Assembly: GCA_035275265.1 (NCBI GenBank)
Contig: DATENC010000026.1
Coordinates: 62,001-126,000 of the forward strand
DNA: 64,000 bases
Source of the DNA: JACQAP01 sp035275265
Lineage (GTDB): Bacteria; Pseudomonadota; Gammaproteobacteria; Burkholderiales; JACQAP01
Direction: 5' to 3'
Shown here: positions 28,552-37,285 of the stretch, piece after piece
Layout: the number at the start of each line of letters is the position of its first letter
How positions within the stretch are numbered: position 1 is the first letter of the stretch
The notes under the pieces: model-generated
What the model was told of the DNA's origin: nothing
Database searches by the model: none
Seen by the model: the letters and a program-made list of their open reading frames with translations, nothing else
Program-made: the position numbers and the translations under genes

Positions 28552-29105
28552 TCACCTCTTCCCGTATTCCGTGAAAACGTAGTCTCTTGTCTTCACTAGC
28601 GTGTGGCACGCGAATCCGCACTTGGCGTCGTTCCCCTGCGGTGGCGTGCCAGCCAAGGTACCGGGCGTGAACGTATCGGACGCGGCGTCGTAGTCGAACA
28701 CGGCATATCCCCATCCACCGCTGTCCTCGAACCTCTTGCTGTCCTTCACCATGAAGTCGACGTTCAGCAGGGTCCCCGGCACGGTCGCATCCGGGAAGAA
28801 TTCGTTCTTTTTCGGGATCCAGTGAACTTTGGCCATCATGGCCCCATCCGGGAGAGGCTTGCCGTTGTCGGGAATGCCGGCCCGGTAGGCGTCGATCATT
28901 GCGGGATTGCCGAGGATCACAGCGACCACCTTCTCGTTCCGACTGATGGAGATAGCCTGCCATGCTTCGTATCCTCTGAATTCAGAGAACGCGAGTCCGC
29001 CCGGCACTTTCACGGTGTATTTGTCCTGCGCGGAAATGGCGCGCCTCCCAAGACGGCGAGTATTGCCGTAATAGTCGCAATCGTCAGCATGCTTTTGCCG
29101 TTCAT
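28552..29105 (-). pseudogene. Cytochrome P460-family protein, frameshifted in the signal peptide
   Basis: The mature part (28552 to about 29045) encodes a P460-type c-haem protein: VKVPGGLAFSEFRGYEAWQA, HWIPKKNEFFPDATVPG and the haem motif CGFACH near the C-terminus. Its signal peptide is in another frame: an ATG at 29105 with GGGGGA upstream gives MNGKSMLTIATITAILAVLG, then the frame runs to a stop. The sequence of the mature frame just after the break reads AISAQDKYT, a perfect cleavage region. One base gained or lost near 29045-29055 would restore the gene. Either a true frameshift or a sequencing error. Without it, translation could only begin at GTG 29013, giving no leader. Confidence 0.75.
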
Positions 29106-29415
29106 CGTCAGCTCCCCCTTTTATCGTTTGGCGTCCCTACTTCTTTCGGCTAACAAAGCGCGTGTTGGATAACAAGGTATTTGTCATATTTCCTTCATCC
29201 GACCTGTTTATTTTGCGCAAGGAAATTATCACTGTCTAGCGCGTGGTCAAGGTCCCGCTGTCGCAACTCCCCCCGACGAACACTCCGCTGCGTTTGCCGC
29301 CGTCGACGACACATTTGCCTTGGATATTTCTACTCGTTACCCATGGTAGAGTCGTCGCTCCAGAAGTTCATCACGGCTTGCTCGATGTTAAGAGTGTCGT
29401 GAGGCAAGGGCCGGC
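29106..29415. other. Intergenic stretch
   Basis: About 310 nt between the divergent P460 gene and the cyclase pair, rather A+T rich on the left. It presumably contains both promoters. I see no gene in it. Confidence 0.5.
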
Positions 29416-29562
29416 ATGATCGAATTGATGCTCAATCCTCTGCTATCAGACTGGTGCGAAGTCGGATCGGACGTACGAGGCAAGGCGCTTTGCTGGGGCC
29501 ATTTTGACCCGGACCAGATACTCCGACAGCTCCGGCGCTTCCTGACCCGATGTCCGAGCTGA
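29416..29562 (+). CDS. Possible 48-residue protein overlapping the cyclase start
   Basis: An open frame from ATG 29416 (MIELMLNPLLSDWCEVG) to TGA 29562 overlaps the cyclase ATG at 29550 by 13 nt in another frame. GAGGCAAGGG lies about 6-15 nt before its ATG. It encodes an acidic N-terminal half and an Arg/Leu-rich end. No family recognised. The overlap would fit translational coupling to the cyclase gene, but it may be chance. Confidence 0.35.
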   Translation: MIELMLNPLLSDWCEVGSDVRGKALCWGHFDPDQILRQLRRFLTRCPS

Positions 29563-30779
29563 GCCGACGCGACATGAGCTGGCGCGGCCTGCTCGGCTCG
29601 GAGGAGGGCTGGTCGCTCGCGCCCGTAGCCGCGTGGCTCGCGATCGAGGGGCGACTCATCCTCGACCCCGTGGCGCTGCTCAACACGCTCGCCACCCGGC
29701 TCGATGCCGTCGGCGCGCGCATCGACCGCCTCGGCTTCACGCTGGGAACCATCCATCCCCAAATCCTCGCTTGGGGCGTATTCTGGACGCGCAGCCGCGG
29801 CGCGGCGGAGTTTTCCGGGTGGCACGGAGTGGAGCACAGCGACGCTTACGTCGGCAGCCCCGTGCAGTTCGTGCGCGAGCATAAGCGACCGTTCACGCGC
29901 CGGCTCGAAGCGCTCGACCAAGCGAGCGACCACGCCGTGCTGCACGAGTTGCGCGCCAGCGGTCTGACCCACTACGCGGCCCTGCCGCTCCTGTTCGGTT
30001 CCGGCGCGGTCAATTTCCTGACCGTATCCACCGCAGCCGCGGACGGTTTCAGCGATAACGATTTGGACCGCCTGGATGCGCTATCCAACCTACTCGCCCC
30101 GGTCGTCGAAATCCTGCACGCGCGCCGCCTGACGCTCGGCCTACTCGACACCTTCGTCGGCCCGCGCATCGGCACGCGCATCCTTGAAGGCCAAGTGAAA
30201 CGCGGCGACGGCGAGCGCATCGAGGCGGCGTTCTGGTACTCGGATCTGCGCGGGTTCACCGCACTAAGCGAATCGCTGCCTGCGCCACAGCTGTTGCAGC
30301 TGCTGAATGAGTATTTTGAGAACTGCGCCGCGGCGACGGCGGCGCGCGGTGGCGAAATCCTGCAGTTCATCGGCGACGCGATCCTGATCGTATTCGAGAT
30401 CAAGCGGCCAGAGGACGAGGCGGTGGTCTGTGACGCCGCACTCGACGCCGCGATCGATGCTTTTGCATCCATCGCCGTGGTGAATCACCGGCGTCGCAAT
30501 AACGGTCTGCCCGAAATCGAGTTCGGCCTCGGCCTGCATATCGGCACGGTCACGCACGCCAATGTCGGTTCCCCTAACCGGCTCGCCTTCAACGTCGTCG
30601 GCCCGGCAGTGAACAAGACCGCGCGGCTGCAGTCGATGACAAAGGAAGCCGGCGTGCCGCTGCTCCTGTCGAAGGAGTTCGCCGTCCATATTCGGCGCTC
30701 GATCCGTTCGATCGGGCACTTCGACCTACGCGGAGTCAGCGGGCCTCAGGAGATGTTCACTCTGGACAAAGAGCTTTAG
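29550..30779 (+). CDS. GAF-like / class III adenylate-guanylate cyclase
   Basis: A 409-residue protein. The N-terminal 200 residues look like a sensory GAF-type region (LTHYAALPLLFGSGAVNFLT and the helix after it). The cyclase homology domain (about 225-400) has metal Asp in AFWYSDLRGFTALSE, the second in LQFIGDAILIVFE, and GLHIGTVTHANVGSPNRLAF with the strand and turn typical of bacterial class III enzymes. VVGPAVNKTARLQSMTKEAG follows the usual Asn-Arg region. Probably makes cAMP or cGMP in response to a small ligand. No signal or TM segment. Confidence 0.88.
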   Translation: MSELSRRDMSWRGLLGSEEGWSLAPVAAWLAIEGRLILDPVALLNTLATRLDAVGARIDRLGFTLGTIHPQILAWGVFWTRSRGAAEFSGWHGVEHSDAYVGSPVQFVREHKRPFTRRLEALDQASDHAVLHELRASGLTHYAALPLLFGSGAVNFLTVSTAAADGFSDNDLDRLDALSNLLAPVVEILHARRLTLGLLDTFVGPRIGTRILEGQVKRGDGERIEAAFWYSDLRGFTALSESLPAPQLLQLLNEYFENCAAATAARGGEILQFIGDAILIVFEIKRPEDEAVVCDAALDAAIDAFASIAVVNHRRRNNGLPEIEFGLGLHIGTVTHANVGSPNRLAFNVVGPAVNKTARLQSMTKEAGVPLLLSKEFAVHIRRSIRSIGHFDLRGVSGPQEMFTLDKEL

Positions 30780-30948
30780 AATCTTTAGCCGCTCGCTGCA
30801 CCTAAACGTCCGAGCTCGCCACTATCAGTTCATTTTCGGGGGGCACCCGGCCCCCCAACCGAATGAGCTTTGCGTCGAACGTTCCCATGCCAATATTTCG
30901 AAGCATCTTGATTGCTGAGTACGTGCGCTTGAGTTATTGCAATGCTGG

Positions 30949-31425
30949 CTACTCCACCTGGACCCACTGCATATAGCGCCGCCTCCAATCCGGTTCGAGA
31001 AACGCCCGCTGAGCTGCCTCAAGCGTCAGGTTGCCCCGGCACAGGGATTTGCACACAAAAGTTTCGAACCCGTCTTTGACTTTGTAGTTCCAATCGCCGG
31101 TCGCGCGCTGCGGCCACAGGTTGCGCGGATCGGTCGGATGACCGCCAGCGCACATCGGGACTAGATGGTCTTCCTCGTAATCCTTCGAGCCGCCTTTCAA
31201 TTGCAGCGCCTCGATCTGCTTCGCCTTCAGCTCATCGATGTAGGAGGCTGAGGGCTGGATTCTCTCAAGCCAAGCGGATTGGCACACCGTCTCCTGAATG
31301 TTTGCCTGGGTGACCTCGGGGCTCATCGCGCCAGGGGTGTCCTTGGGGTCTGGGAAAAACAGGTCCGCCGCGGAAGCGGTGGAAGACATTGCGATGATCG
31401 CCAAGAACCCGAGTAAGCGTTTCAT
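30949..31425 (-). CDS. Exported HNH-type nuclease-like protein
   Basis: A 158-residue protein with a signal peptide (MKRLLGFLAIIAMSSTASAA). AGGAG precedes the ATG at 31425. The HNH/beta-beta-alpha-metal signature is EEDHLVPMCAGGHPTDPRNL followed by WPQ, which matches the D-H-x-x-P...GG...N-L-W-P pattern of small secreted HNH proteins. The C-terminal GNLTLEAAQRAFLEPDWRRR is the usual family tail. Four Cys remain, probably forming disulfides. Likely a periplasmic or secreted nuclease; activity not shown. Confidence 0.8.
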   Translation of the reverse strand: MKRLLGFLAIIAMSSTASAADLFFPDPKDTPGAMSPEVTQANIQETVCQSAWLERIQPSASYIDELKAKQIEALQLKGGSKDYEEDHLVPMCAGGHPTDPRNLWPQRATGDWNYKVKDGFETFVCKSLCRGNLTLEAAQRAFLEPDWRRRYMQWVQVE

Positions 31426-31503
31426 GCCGCAGTTCTCCTCATGATCGCCCCTTTGTCCGCAGCCAGCGTGCGAAAGGTAAGGGCACTTTTCAGAGCACAC
31501 GAG

Positions 31504-31556
31504 TGTAGGCTATTGGCCGAATGCCGACATGCCGGGTCATGACCCAAAGCGGACAT
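31504..31556. repeat. Dispersed imperfect repeat, copy 1
   Basis: About 50 nt beginning TGTAGGCTATTGGCCGAATG and running through ACATGCCGGGTCATGACCCA. It aligns in the same orientation with 34191-34238. Both copies lie between genes and contain GGCCGA...TCGACATG-like symmetry. Confidence 0.6.
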
Positions 31557-31624
31557 TCAACGCCCGCGTTGTTGACACCCAACGACCAAATTCAGAACTT
31601 TGCTCCAATTCGGCGGCGAAAACT

Positions 31625-32161
31625 TCAACGCAGAACGGCCTGATGGAGGAAGAGGAGTCGCTTGATGCCATCGGTCACATGTCGCGACGAAAGAGTGGCG
31701 CCGGCGATGTTGGCAATGTCTTCATCGAGGCGCAGCGGGCTTTTGACGGTCTTGCCCACGAACTGGTCGCGCCAGTTCGGATAACGCACCTGGGAACCGT
31801 AGATTTCGAGGTACTCGATGATCTGGAGCTGCTGCACGCTGCCGTCAAGATTGATTCCCAGCGCATACGTGATCAGTTCCTTCTTGCCGATCACCTGGTC
31901 GATGAAAAACCATCCTATCGGCTTGCCCTTGGCCAGGGCCTGCCAGACGTATTGCGTCGGACTCCGCCCCTCCACACCGGAACGCTTGTCGATCTCTAGC
32001 ATCTGCTCCGGCGTGAGTTGCACGGGCTTCGCGACGAACTCGTCGGCAAACGGAAAGACCAGCGCCCGGGCCTGGTCCACGCTCATGTATTTCGCAGCGA
32101 TGCATTGCGGGGCCATTGCGAAAATTGCCACCGGCGCCAGCCAGCGGATGTCAATGCTCAT
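31625..32161 (-). CDS. Exported FMN-binding domain protein (RnfG/NqrC-like module)
   Basis: A 178-residue protein with a signal peptide (residues 1-22, ending MAPQCIAA). The C-terminal half is an FMN-binding domain: DGSVQQLQIIEYLEIYGSQV and the flavinylation motif in NIAGATLSSRHVTDGIK (GAT followed by S/T), where FMN is linked to Thr in related NqrC, RnfG and fumarate reductase flavoproteins. It should be periplasmic and acts in electron transfer. The flavin-transferase ApbE is not seen nearby. It lies 38 nt from the end of the next gene on the same strand. Confidence 0.82.
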   Translation of the reverse strand: MSIDIRWLAPVAIFAMAPQCIAAKYMSVDQARALVFPFADEFVAKPVQLTPEQMLEIDKRSGVEGRSPTQYVWQALAKGKPIGWFFIDQVIGKKELITYALGINLDGSVQQLQIIEYLEIYGSQVRYPNWRDQFVGKTVKSPLRLDEDIANIAGATLSSRHVTDGIKRLLFLHQAVLR

Positions 32162-32199
32162 GCGTGGTACGCTAGACGTCGGAGAGTGGTTGTTGCAAC

Positions 32200-34089
32200 T
32201 TAGCGCGCTTCGGCGGGAATTTCGAGACCAGCTTTCCGAAAACCTTCAGCAAAATGCTGCACTGCCTCTTCTGACTTGTACCACATGCGAATGTACTGAA
32301 GCGGCCTGGTCTTGAAGGCGGGATTCAGTTTGAGCAGATCATTCATCGCTGCCTGCGCACGTTCGCTCTGACCAAGTTCCCCATATACCGCCGAGAGAAA
32401 ATAGTGTGTGTACCAGAATTGTGGCATATCGATCCGTCGAGCAAATTCCAGCGCTGTTTCGTAGTCCTGGTTTCGATAGTGATGAAAAACGACCGGCATA
32501 AGATACCAACCAGGGTGCAAGGGATTCAGCGCGATCGCTTTCTTTATTAGCGCGAGACCACGTTCACGCTTCTCGGCGTAGGTAAACCGGACCCCAAGTG
32601 CGGCGATCACTTCCGTGTTGTTCGGGTTCAACGCGAGCGCCCTTTCGGCTTCAACAAAGAACCCGTCAACATCGTTCTCAAAGAAATACACGTTGGCGAG
32701 TGCGTAACGAGCAATTTGACTCTTGGGATCCAGGTCTACCGCTCGCCGGGCGGCATCGTGTGCACGAACCAAGGGATCTGATGGTCCTTCATACTCCGCC
32801 CAATACTGGTCTACATAAGCGTAGGCCAGGTTGGCCCATGCATCCGCATAGTCGGGATTGCGCTCGACCGTGCGCGCCAGACATGTCTTGGCGTTCGCAT
32901 GCTTGTCCGGCGTCAGGAAACGCTGGTATTCGTAAGCCAGAAGTACGCAGTCATAGTCGGCAAGGCTGGCGACGTTCTTTGTGCGAAGCTTCTCAATATT
33001 TGCCTGATTGACTGCGCCGTGGACGTCACCGATGCGCGTAACCACCTGGGACACAATGTCATCCTGCACTTCGAAAAGCTTCTTGGTAGTCAGTTCGCGT
33101 TCGAAAGTTTCCGACCACACATGTGCGCCGCTCGACGCGTCAAGCAACTGAGCCGTCACGCGCACCGTGTCGGCGGCCTTGCGCACACTACCCTCCACTA
33201 CATAGGATGCGCCAAGTTGACGCCCAACCTCCCGAACGTCGATGGCCTTGCCCTTGTATTGAAAGGTTGAATTGCGGGCAAGGACTCGCAGGTTCGGGAA
33301 TCTGGAAAGTCCGGAAATTATTTCTTCGGCGATTCCGTCTCCGAAAAAATCCTGCCTCGGGTCGCCACTCATGTTTTCGAAAGCTAGAACTGCAATAGCG
33401 GGACCTGAAGGCATCGCCAGCAACGGATCGTTGAGTTGCGCCGAACGCTCTGTGACCGGGTTGTACGCCTTCCAGGCAATGCCCAGAGACAGTACCAATA
33501 CGGCAGCAATCGCAACGACGATCGTTCGGCGCTTGCTGTTTCCAGCCCGGACCGGCTTTTGAGGCGTAGCATCAAACAGGACCCGATACACCCGCACCGG
33601 CTTGGCGATGTTCTTGACCTGCTGATCGCCGATCAACTTGAACTTCAGGGAAAGTTTGCCCTCCACGTGGTCGAAGGTCGTGCCGGAGACGCAGATCCCA
33701 CCAGGCTCCGCCAGCGCCTGCAGCCGGGCGGCAACGTTGACACCGTCGCCGTAGATAGTCCGATCCTCCTGCTCAATCACGTCGCCCAGATTGATGCCGA
33801 TGCGGAACTGCATGCGCCGATGTTCGGTGAGCTGCGCATTGCGCTTGGCGAGTTCGTGCTGGATTTCCACCGCGCAGTGCACCGCTTCAACAGCGCTCGG
33901 AAATTCGGCCAGGACGCTATCGCCGGCGGTGTCGACGACCCGCCCGCCGTGGGCTTCGATGCGTTCACGGAAAAGGCTACGAGCGTCATTGAGTGAGCGA
34001 AGCGTGGCCGCATCGTCGTCGGCCATGAGCTTGGAGTAGCCGGCAGCGTCGGCGGAGAGGATCGCCGCCAGCTTGCGCTTAGTGCTCAC
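32200..34089 (-). CDS. Class III cyclase / TolB-like / TPR protein
   Basis: A 629-residue protein of the widespread cyclase-TPR type. Residues about 1-170 are a cyclase homology domain (LAAILSADAAGYSKLM, VVDTAGDSVLAEFPSAVEAV, YGDGVNVAARLQAL). One membrane segment follows (about 191-210, TIVVAIAAVLVLSLGIAWKA). Next is a TolB/FlgO-like region (IAVLAFENMSGDPRQDFF) and C-terminal TPR repeats (about 370-629). The first metal Asp is kept in SADAAGYS. Such proteins are frequent in rhizobia and soil betaproteobacteria and mostly uncharacterised. The patatin gene lies upstream on the same strand, 157 nt away with a repeat between. Confidence 0.88.
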   Translation of the reverse strand: MSTKRKLAAILSADAAGYSKLMADDDAATLRSLNDARSLFRERIEAHGGRVVDTAGDSVLAEFPSAVEAVHCAVEIQHELAKRNAQLTEHRRMQFRIGINLGDVIEQEDRTIYGDGVNVAARLQALAEPGGICVSGTTFDHVEGKLSLKFKLIGDQQVKNIAKPVRVYRVLFDATPQKPVRAGNSKRRTIVVAIAAVLVLSLGIAWKAYNPVTERSAQLNDPLLAMPSGPAIAVLAFENMSGDPRQDFFGDGIAEEIISGLSRFPNLRVLARNSTFQYKGKAIDVREVGRQLGASYVVEGSVRKAADTVRVTAQLLDASSGAHVWSETFERELTTKKLFEVQDDIVSQVVTRIGDVHGAVNQANIEKLRTKNVASLADYDCVLLAYEYQRFLTPDKHANAKTCLARTVERNPDYADAWANLAYAYVDQYWAEYEGPSDPLVRAHDAARRAVDLDPKSQIARYALANVYFFENDVDGFFVEAERALALNPNNTEVIAALGVRFTYAEKRERGLALIKKAIALNPLHPGWYLMPVVFHHYRNQDYETALEFARRIDMPQFWYTHYFLSAVYGELGQSERAQAAMNDLLKLNPAFKTRPLQYIRMWYKSEEAVQHFAEGFRKAGLEIPAEAR

Positions 34090-34190
34090 GTACAGATTCC
34101 GTATTGGGATACGAGCAAACGGAAGACCTCCCTTGAATCTGCCCGGGCGTTCGTGGCTACGTTATAGCAAAAGACGCACGAGGAGGCCAA

Positions 34191-34238
34191 TGTCTGCTAT
34201 CGGCCGATTGTCGACATGTCGGCTCACGACCCAAAGCA
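34191..34238. repeat. Dispersed imperfect repeat, copy 2
   Basis: Begins TGTCTGCTATCGGCCGATTG and continues to CACGACCCAAAGC. It matches 31504-31556 in the same orientation with a few substitutions. It overlaps no gene and ends a few bases from the patatin stop. Confidence 0.6.
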
Positions 34239-34245
34239 CTGTGCG

Positions 34246-36102
34246 TCATACTCTGGGCCTGATACGCAGTTCCGGTGTTGGCTTAGGCGCTTCGCTTTGA
34301 AAGCCCGTCGTTCCGGTACCCCAGTCAGTAGACAGCTTTTCCAAAGCGTCCATGCAATTGCTGGCACGAGCCGCATCTCCTGGATCTAATCGATAGGAAA
34401 GCTCCACGGCCACGTTACCCAGAAGAATGTCCTTGATCTTTGGATCTGGTGAGATAGGACTACTGTAGCCCCGAGCGATGGAGCCCAGCCAAGTCTCCGT
34501 GAGCGCCATGCACGAGCGAAACCGTACCCAGCGGTGTGCGGTCCACCCTCCACTAGGTTGAGCGGCCGTCTGGCTGAATCTTTCCACGAGCTTCACGCCG
34601 GCACGTTTCCCACGGTCAGCGAGTTTGTTAATGACTGCTTCCGGCATATCAAGATTCAGGCCGCCCTCATCGTTTCGTTGGCTGACATGAACCATCCGAT
34701 CTCTGTATCCCGGAATTCTCGATTGGGTATTGTCCTGCCAGTTCTGCATCGTGTTAACAATAGCCCAGAGGAAATCGGTCATGTAGCCACCGGCTTCCTC
34801 AAATCTAGCCCATGTCGCCATCCATCCAGAACCAGCGCTCTGCGGCAACCAAACCGCATCTTTCTCTTCCTGGAAGTCGGGATGAAACTGCTTCAGGTTG
34901 ATAGCGAAGGTGGGCCAGCGCGGAATGGGAGCATCAAAAAAATGGATGGGCAAATTGCTGCAGATTCCTCCGTCAGAGAACCAGCATCGCTCTGCGCGAG
35001 CAGCTTTTGTCTTGTCCTTGTTCTCTTTCAATGAATAGTCGACTGCATACAACGGCACCGCGCTAAGCAGGACAGGAAAACTGAGGCTCATGCGAGTAGC
35101 GACGACGACCGGCACATGCTCTGGCTCTGGGAAGGCGTAGAGCGTCTCCCCACTTGGTAACTGCGGTACAATGGGATCGCGACTCGGTGAGTTATTCACC
35201 ATGTAATCTACGATCTCTTTCGGAAACAACCTCTCGAAATCCTCTCTTGTGAAGTAAAAGATCTGATCCGGGTCACGAAAGGGCAATCGGTACGGTCGGC
35301 CAAGGTTCAGTGCTGTGGTCATCATTTCCAGGTTGATTGACTTGTAACCCTCGCTTCCCGCCGTCGGGTCGCCGTCCGGAGCTGGTACGCCGTAGAGGTC
35401 GCCGAATGTCAACGGCCCGGTGGAAAGTTGTTTGCCCGCCAACTCGTTCAAATATCGTGTCAACCAGTTGGTCAGCGGGGCTTCCGCGTTTGATGTACTC
35501 GTCTTTGGATCGAAGCCGCGCGCGATACCGTAGAGATTTCGGGGGAGCGTCTTGGTTATCTGACGATAGAGAAACAGAGAAACGAGTGCTAGAAATGCGA
35601 CAAGCGCGACCATAAGGGTGGATATCACGCCGTAAGCGAACGCTATGCCGTCCAGATAGCCGCGAAGCCAAATGGAGATAGCGACGACGAGAATCGCGGA
35701 TGCAATGGAAGCCACCCAAAAATGCAGTAGGAGTGCAACCGAGACCGATAGCAGTTTCCCAAGAAGGGTTCTCGGATTCATTGCCGCCATGAGAATGCGA
35801 AATAGAGCGCGAGTGGATCGATCCGGGCTGAACATCTTGAGCAGACGGCCTGGCTTGCCGATCCATTCGGGAAGCTCGGCCAGGCCTTTGAATGCTGTCG
35901 CCAATGGGCGCTTGCTGCGCCGACCGTACTCCGCAGCTGCCGCCGCCGCGGCGGCGATTGCACCGGCCGATGTTCCGCCAATATTCCGGAAGTTATAGTG
36001 CTTTGAGAGTTCGCAAATGGCGAGCGGATACACCACGCCGCTTGTAACGCCACCCTTCATCACCAAGTCGCACAGGCGACGCGGAATAGTAGTGTCAGTC
36101 AT
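34246..36102 (-). CDS. Patatin-like phospholipase with membrane segments
   Basis: A 618-residue patatin-family lipase. AAGGAGAGG lies 6 nt before the ATG at 36102. The oxyanion loop is MKGGVTSGVVYPLA, the nucleophile GTSAG (Ser45), and the catalytic Asp sits in CWFSDGGICSNLP. Between them, about residues 115-200, are two or three hydrophobic segments (LLSVSVALLLHFWVASIASA and ISTLMVALVAFLALVSLFLY), so the protein probably sits in a membrane. It cleaves acyl chains from lipids. Patatins also occur as CBASS effectors, but no CBASS genes adjoin it. Confidence 0.88.
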   Translation of the reverse strand: MTDTTIPRRLCDLVMKGGVTSGVVYPLAICELSKHYNFRNIGGTSAGAIAAAAAAAAEYGRRSKRPLATAFKGLAELPEWIGKPGRLLKMFSPDRSTRALFRILMAAMNPRTLLGKLLSVSVALLLHFWVASIASAILVVAISIWLRGYLDGIAFAYGVISTLMVALVAFLALVSLFLYRQITKTLPRNLYGIARGFDPKTSTSNAEAPLTNWLTRYLNELAGKQLSTGPLTFGDLYGVPAPDGDPTAGSEGYKSINLEMMTTALNLGRPYRLPFRDPDQIFYFTREDFERLFPKEIVDYMVNNSPSRDPIVPQLPSGETLYAFPEPEHVPVVVATRMSLSFPVLLSAVPLYAVDYSLKENKDKTKAARAERCWFSDGGICSNLPIHFFDAPIPRWPTFAINLKQFHPDFQEEKDAVWLPQSAGSGWMATWARFEEAGGYMTDFLWAIVNTMQNWQDNTQSRIPGYRDRMVHVSQRNDEGGLNLDMPEAVINKLADRGKRAGVKLVERFSQTAAQPSGGWTAHRWVRFRSCMALTETWLGSIARGYSSPISPDPKIKDILLGNVAVELSYRLDPGDAARASNCMDALEKLSTDWGTGTTGFQSEAPKPTPELRIRPRV

Positions 36103-36325
36103 GGTTCCCTCTCCTTGGATCAATAGCGGCGCTTGTGGCGAGGCGCCGGATCGCCGCGCTGAGCTACGTTCATAGTCGACCCTATCTCGTACGGCCGCCG
36201 CGCGCTTCGTTACCCCAAGTCGCGCCGTCGACGAAGGAGCCTCTTTAGTTTGCGGCTACTATTTCGTTCGAAGGTGCATCCACATGCATTGGCCGACACA
36301 TCACCTGCCGGTCGGCTCGGTACAT

Positions 36326-37285
36326 TCACTCCGGCTTGATGTCGAGATCGCGCACAAGCCGGCCGGCGATGTCTGATTCGTGCTTGAGGAACGCGGCGAA
36401 CGCTTCGGGTGAGCTCGCCGTGACGTCAAAGCCGCGGCTGACAAACTGTTCTTTCACGGTAGCATCGGCAAGCGCGCGCACCACTTCTTGGTTGAGACGC
36501 GCGAGGATTTCCTTCGGCGTTCCCGCGGGCGCGAGCAGGCCATACCAGGTCTTGTACTCGAAACCCGGAACGGTCTCCGCCGCCGTCGGCGTGTCGGGGA
36601 ATTGCGGGATTCGCGTCTTCGAAAGCACCGCGATCAATTTCAACTTGCCCGACTTCACGAGCTGTGCATACAAGGGCAGCGTGCCGAACGCGAGATTCAC
36701 GTGACCGCCCAACAGATCCGTTATGAGCGGCCCGCCGCCCTTGTACGGGACGTGCGTCATCCTTACGCCGGTCATACGGCTGAAGAGGAACCCGGACATG
36801 TGGCTCGCGTTGCCCACACCCGCCGAACCATAGGTCACCTTTTCAGGATTCGCCTTTGCGTAGTCGATCAATTCCTTGACGGTGGATGGCGCGAAACTGG
36901 GGTGCGCGACAAGGATCCCGGGAGCTTGCACGAGCAGGCTGATCGGGTCGAGCGACTTGAAGAAGTCGTACGGCACCTTGTAGACATGGTGATTCATCGC
37001 GTGCGTATCCGTCACCATCAGGATTGTGTAACCGTCGGGCGCGGAGCGAGCTGCTTGCGCCGCGCCGATGCTGCCCCCAGCGCCACCCTTGTAGTCCACG
37101 AATATCTGCTGGCCGAGCAGCTCGCCCAGCTTCGGTGTAATCATGCGCGCAACCATGTCGGTCGAGCCGCCAGGAGGAAACGGAACCAGCATACGAACCG
37201 GCTTGGAGGGGTAGCCCTGTGCGCTCGCCATACCGGCGGCGAGGAACATTCCGAGAAACGCGAGAAGACGAACCAGGGGTTGCAT
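36326..37285 (-). CDS. Bug-family tripartite tricarboxylate receptor protein
   Basis: A 319-residue periplasmic binding protein of the Bug/TctC family, abundant in betaproteobacteria. ATG 37285 gives a signal peptide (MQPLVRLLAFLGMFLAAGMA, cleaved after SAQ); a longer open frame upstream is non-coding. Family motifs are YPSKPVRMLVPFPPGGSTDM, GGAGGSIGA, HVPYKGGGPLITDLLGGHVN and YGLLAPAGTPKEIL. It captures a carboxylate for a tripartite transporter; TctA/TctB genes are not in the window, as is usual for these orphan receptors. Pieces of a copy are found at 37490 and 39580. Confidence 0.93.
   Translation of the reverse strand: MQPLVRLLAFLGMFLAAGMASAQGYPSKPVRMLVPFPPGGSTDMVARMITPKLGELLGQQIFVDYKGGAGGSIGAAQAARSAPDGYTILMVTDTHAMNHHVYKVPYDFFKSLDPISLLVQAPGILVAHPSFAPSTVKELIDYAKANPEKVTYGSAGVGNASHMSGFLFSRMTGVRMTHVPYKGGGPLITDLLGGHVNLAFGTLPLYAQLVKSGKLKLIAVLSKTRIPQFPDTPTAAETVPGFEYKTWYGLLAPAGTPKEILARLNQEVVRALADATVKEQFVSRGFDVTASSPEAFAAFLKHESDIAGRLVRDLDIKPE

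Noticed and set aside
32200..36102. Pycsar-like or cyclase-activated system made of the class III cyclase and the patatin gene
   Set aside because: The cyclase is a common TolB/TPR type, the genes are 157 nt apart with a repeat between, and no shared start-stop overlap supports an operon.
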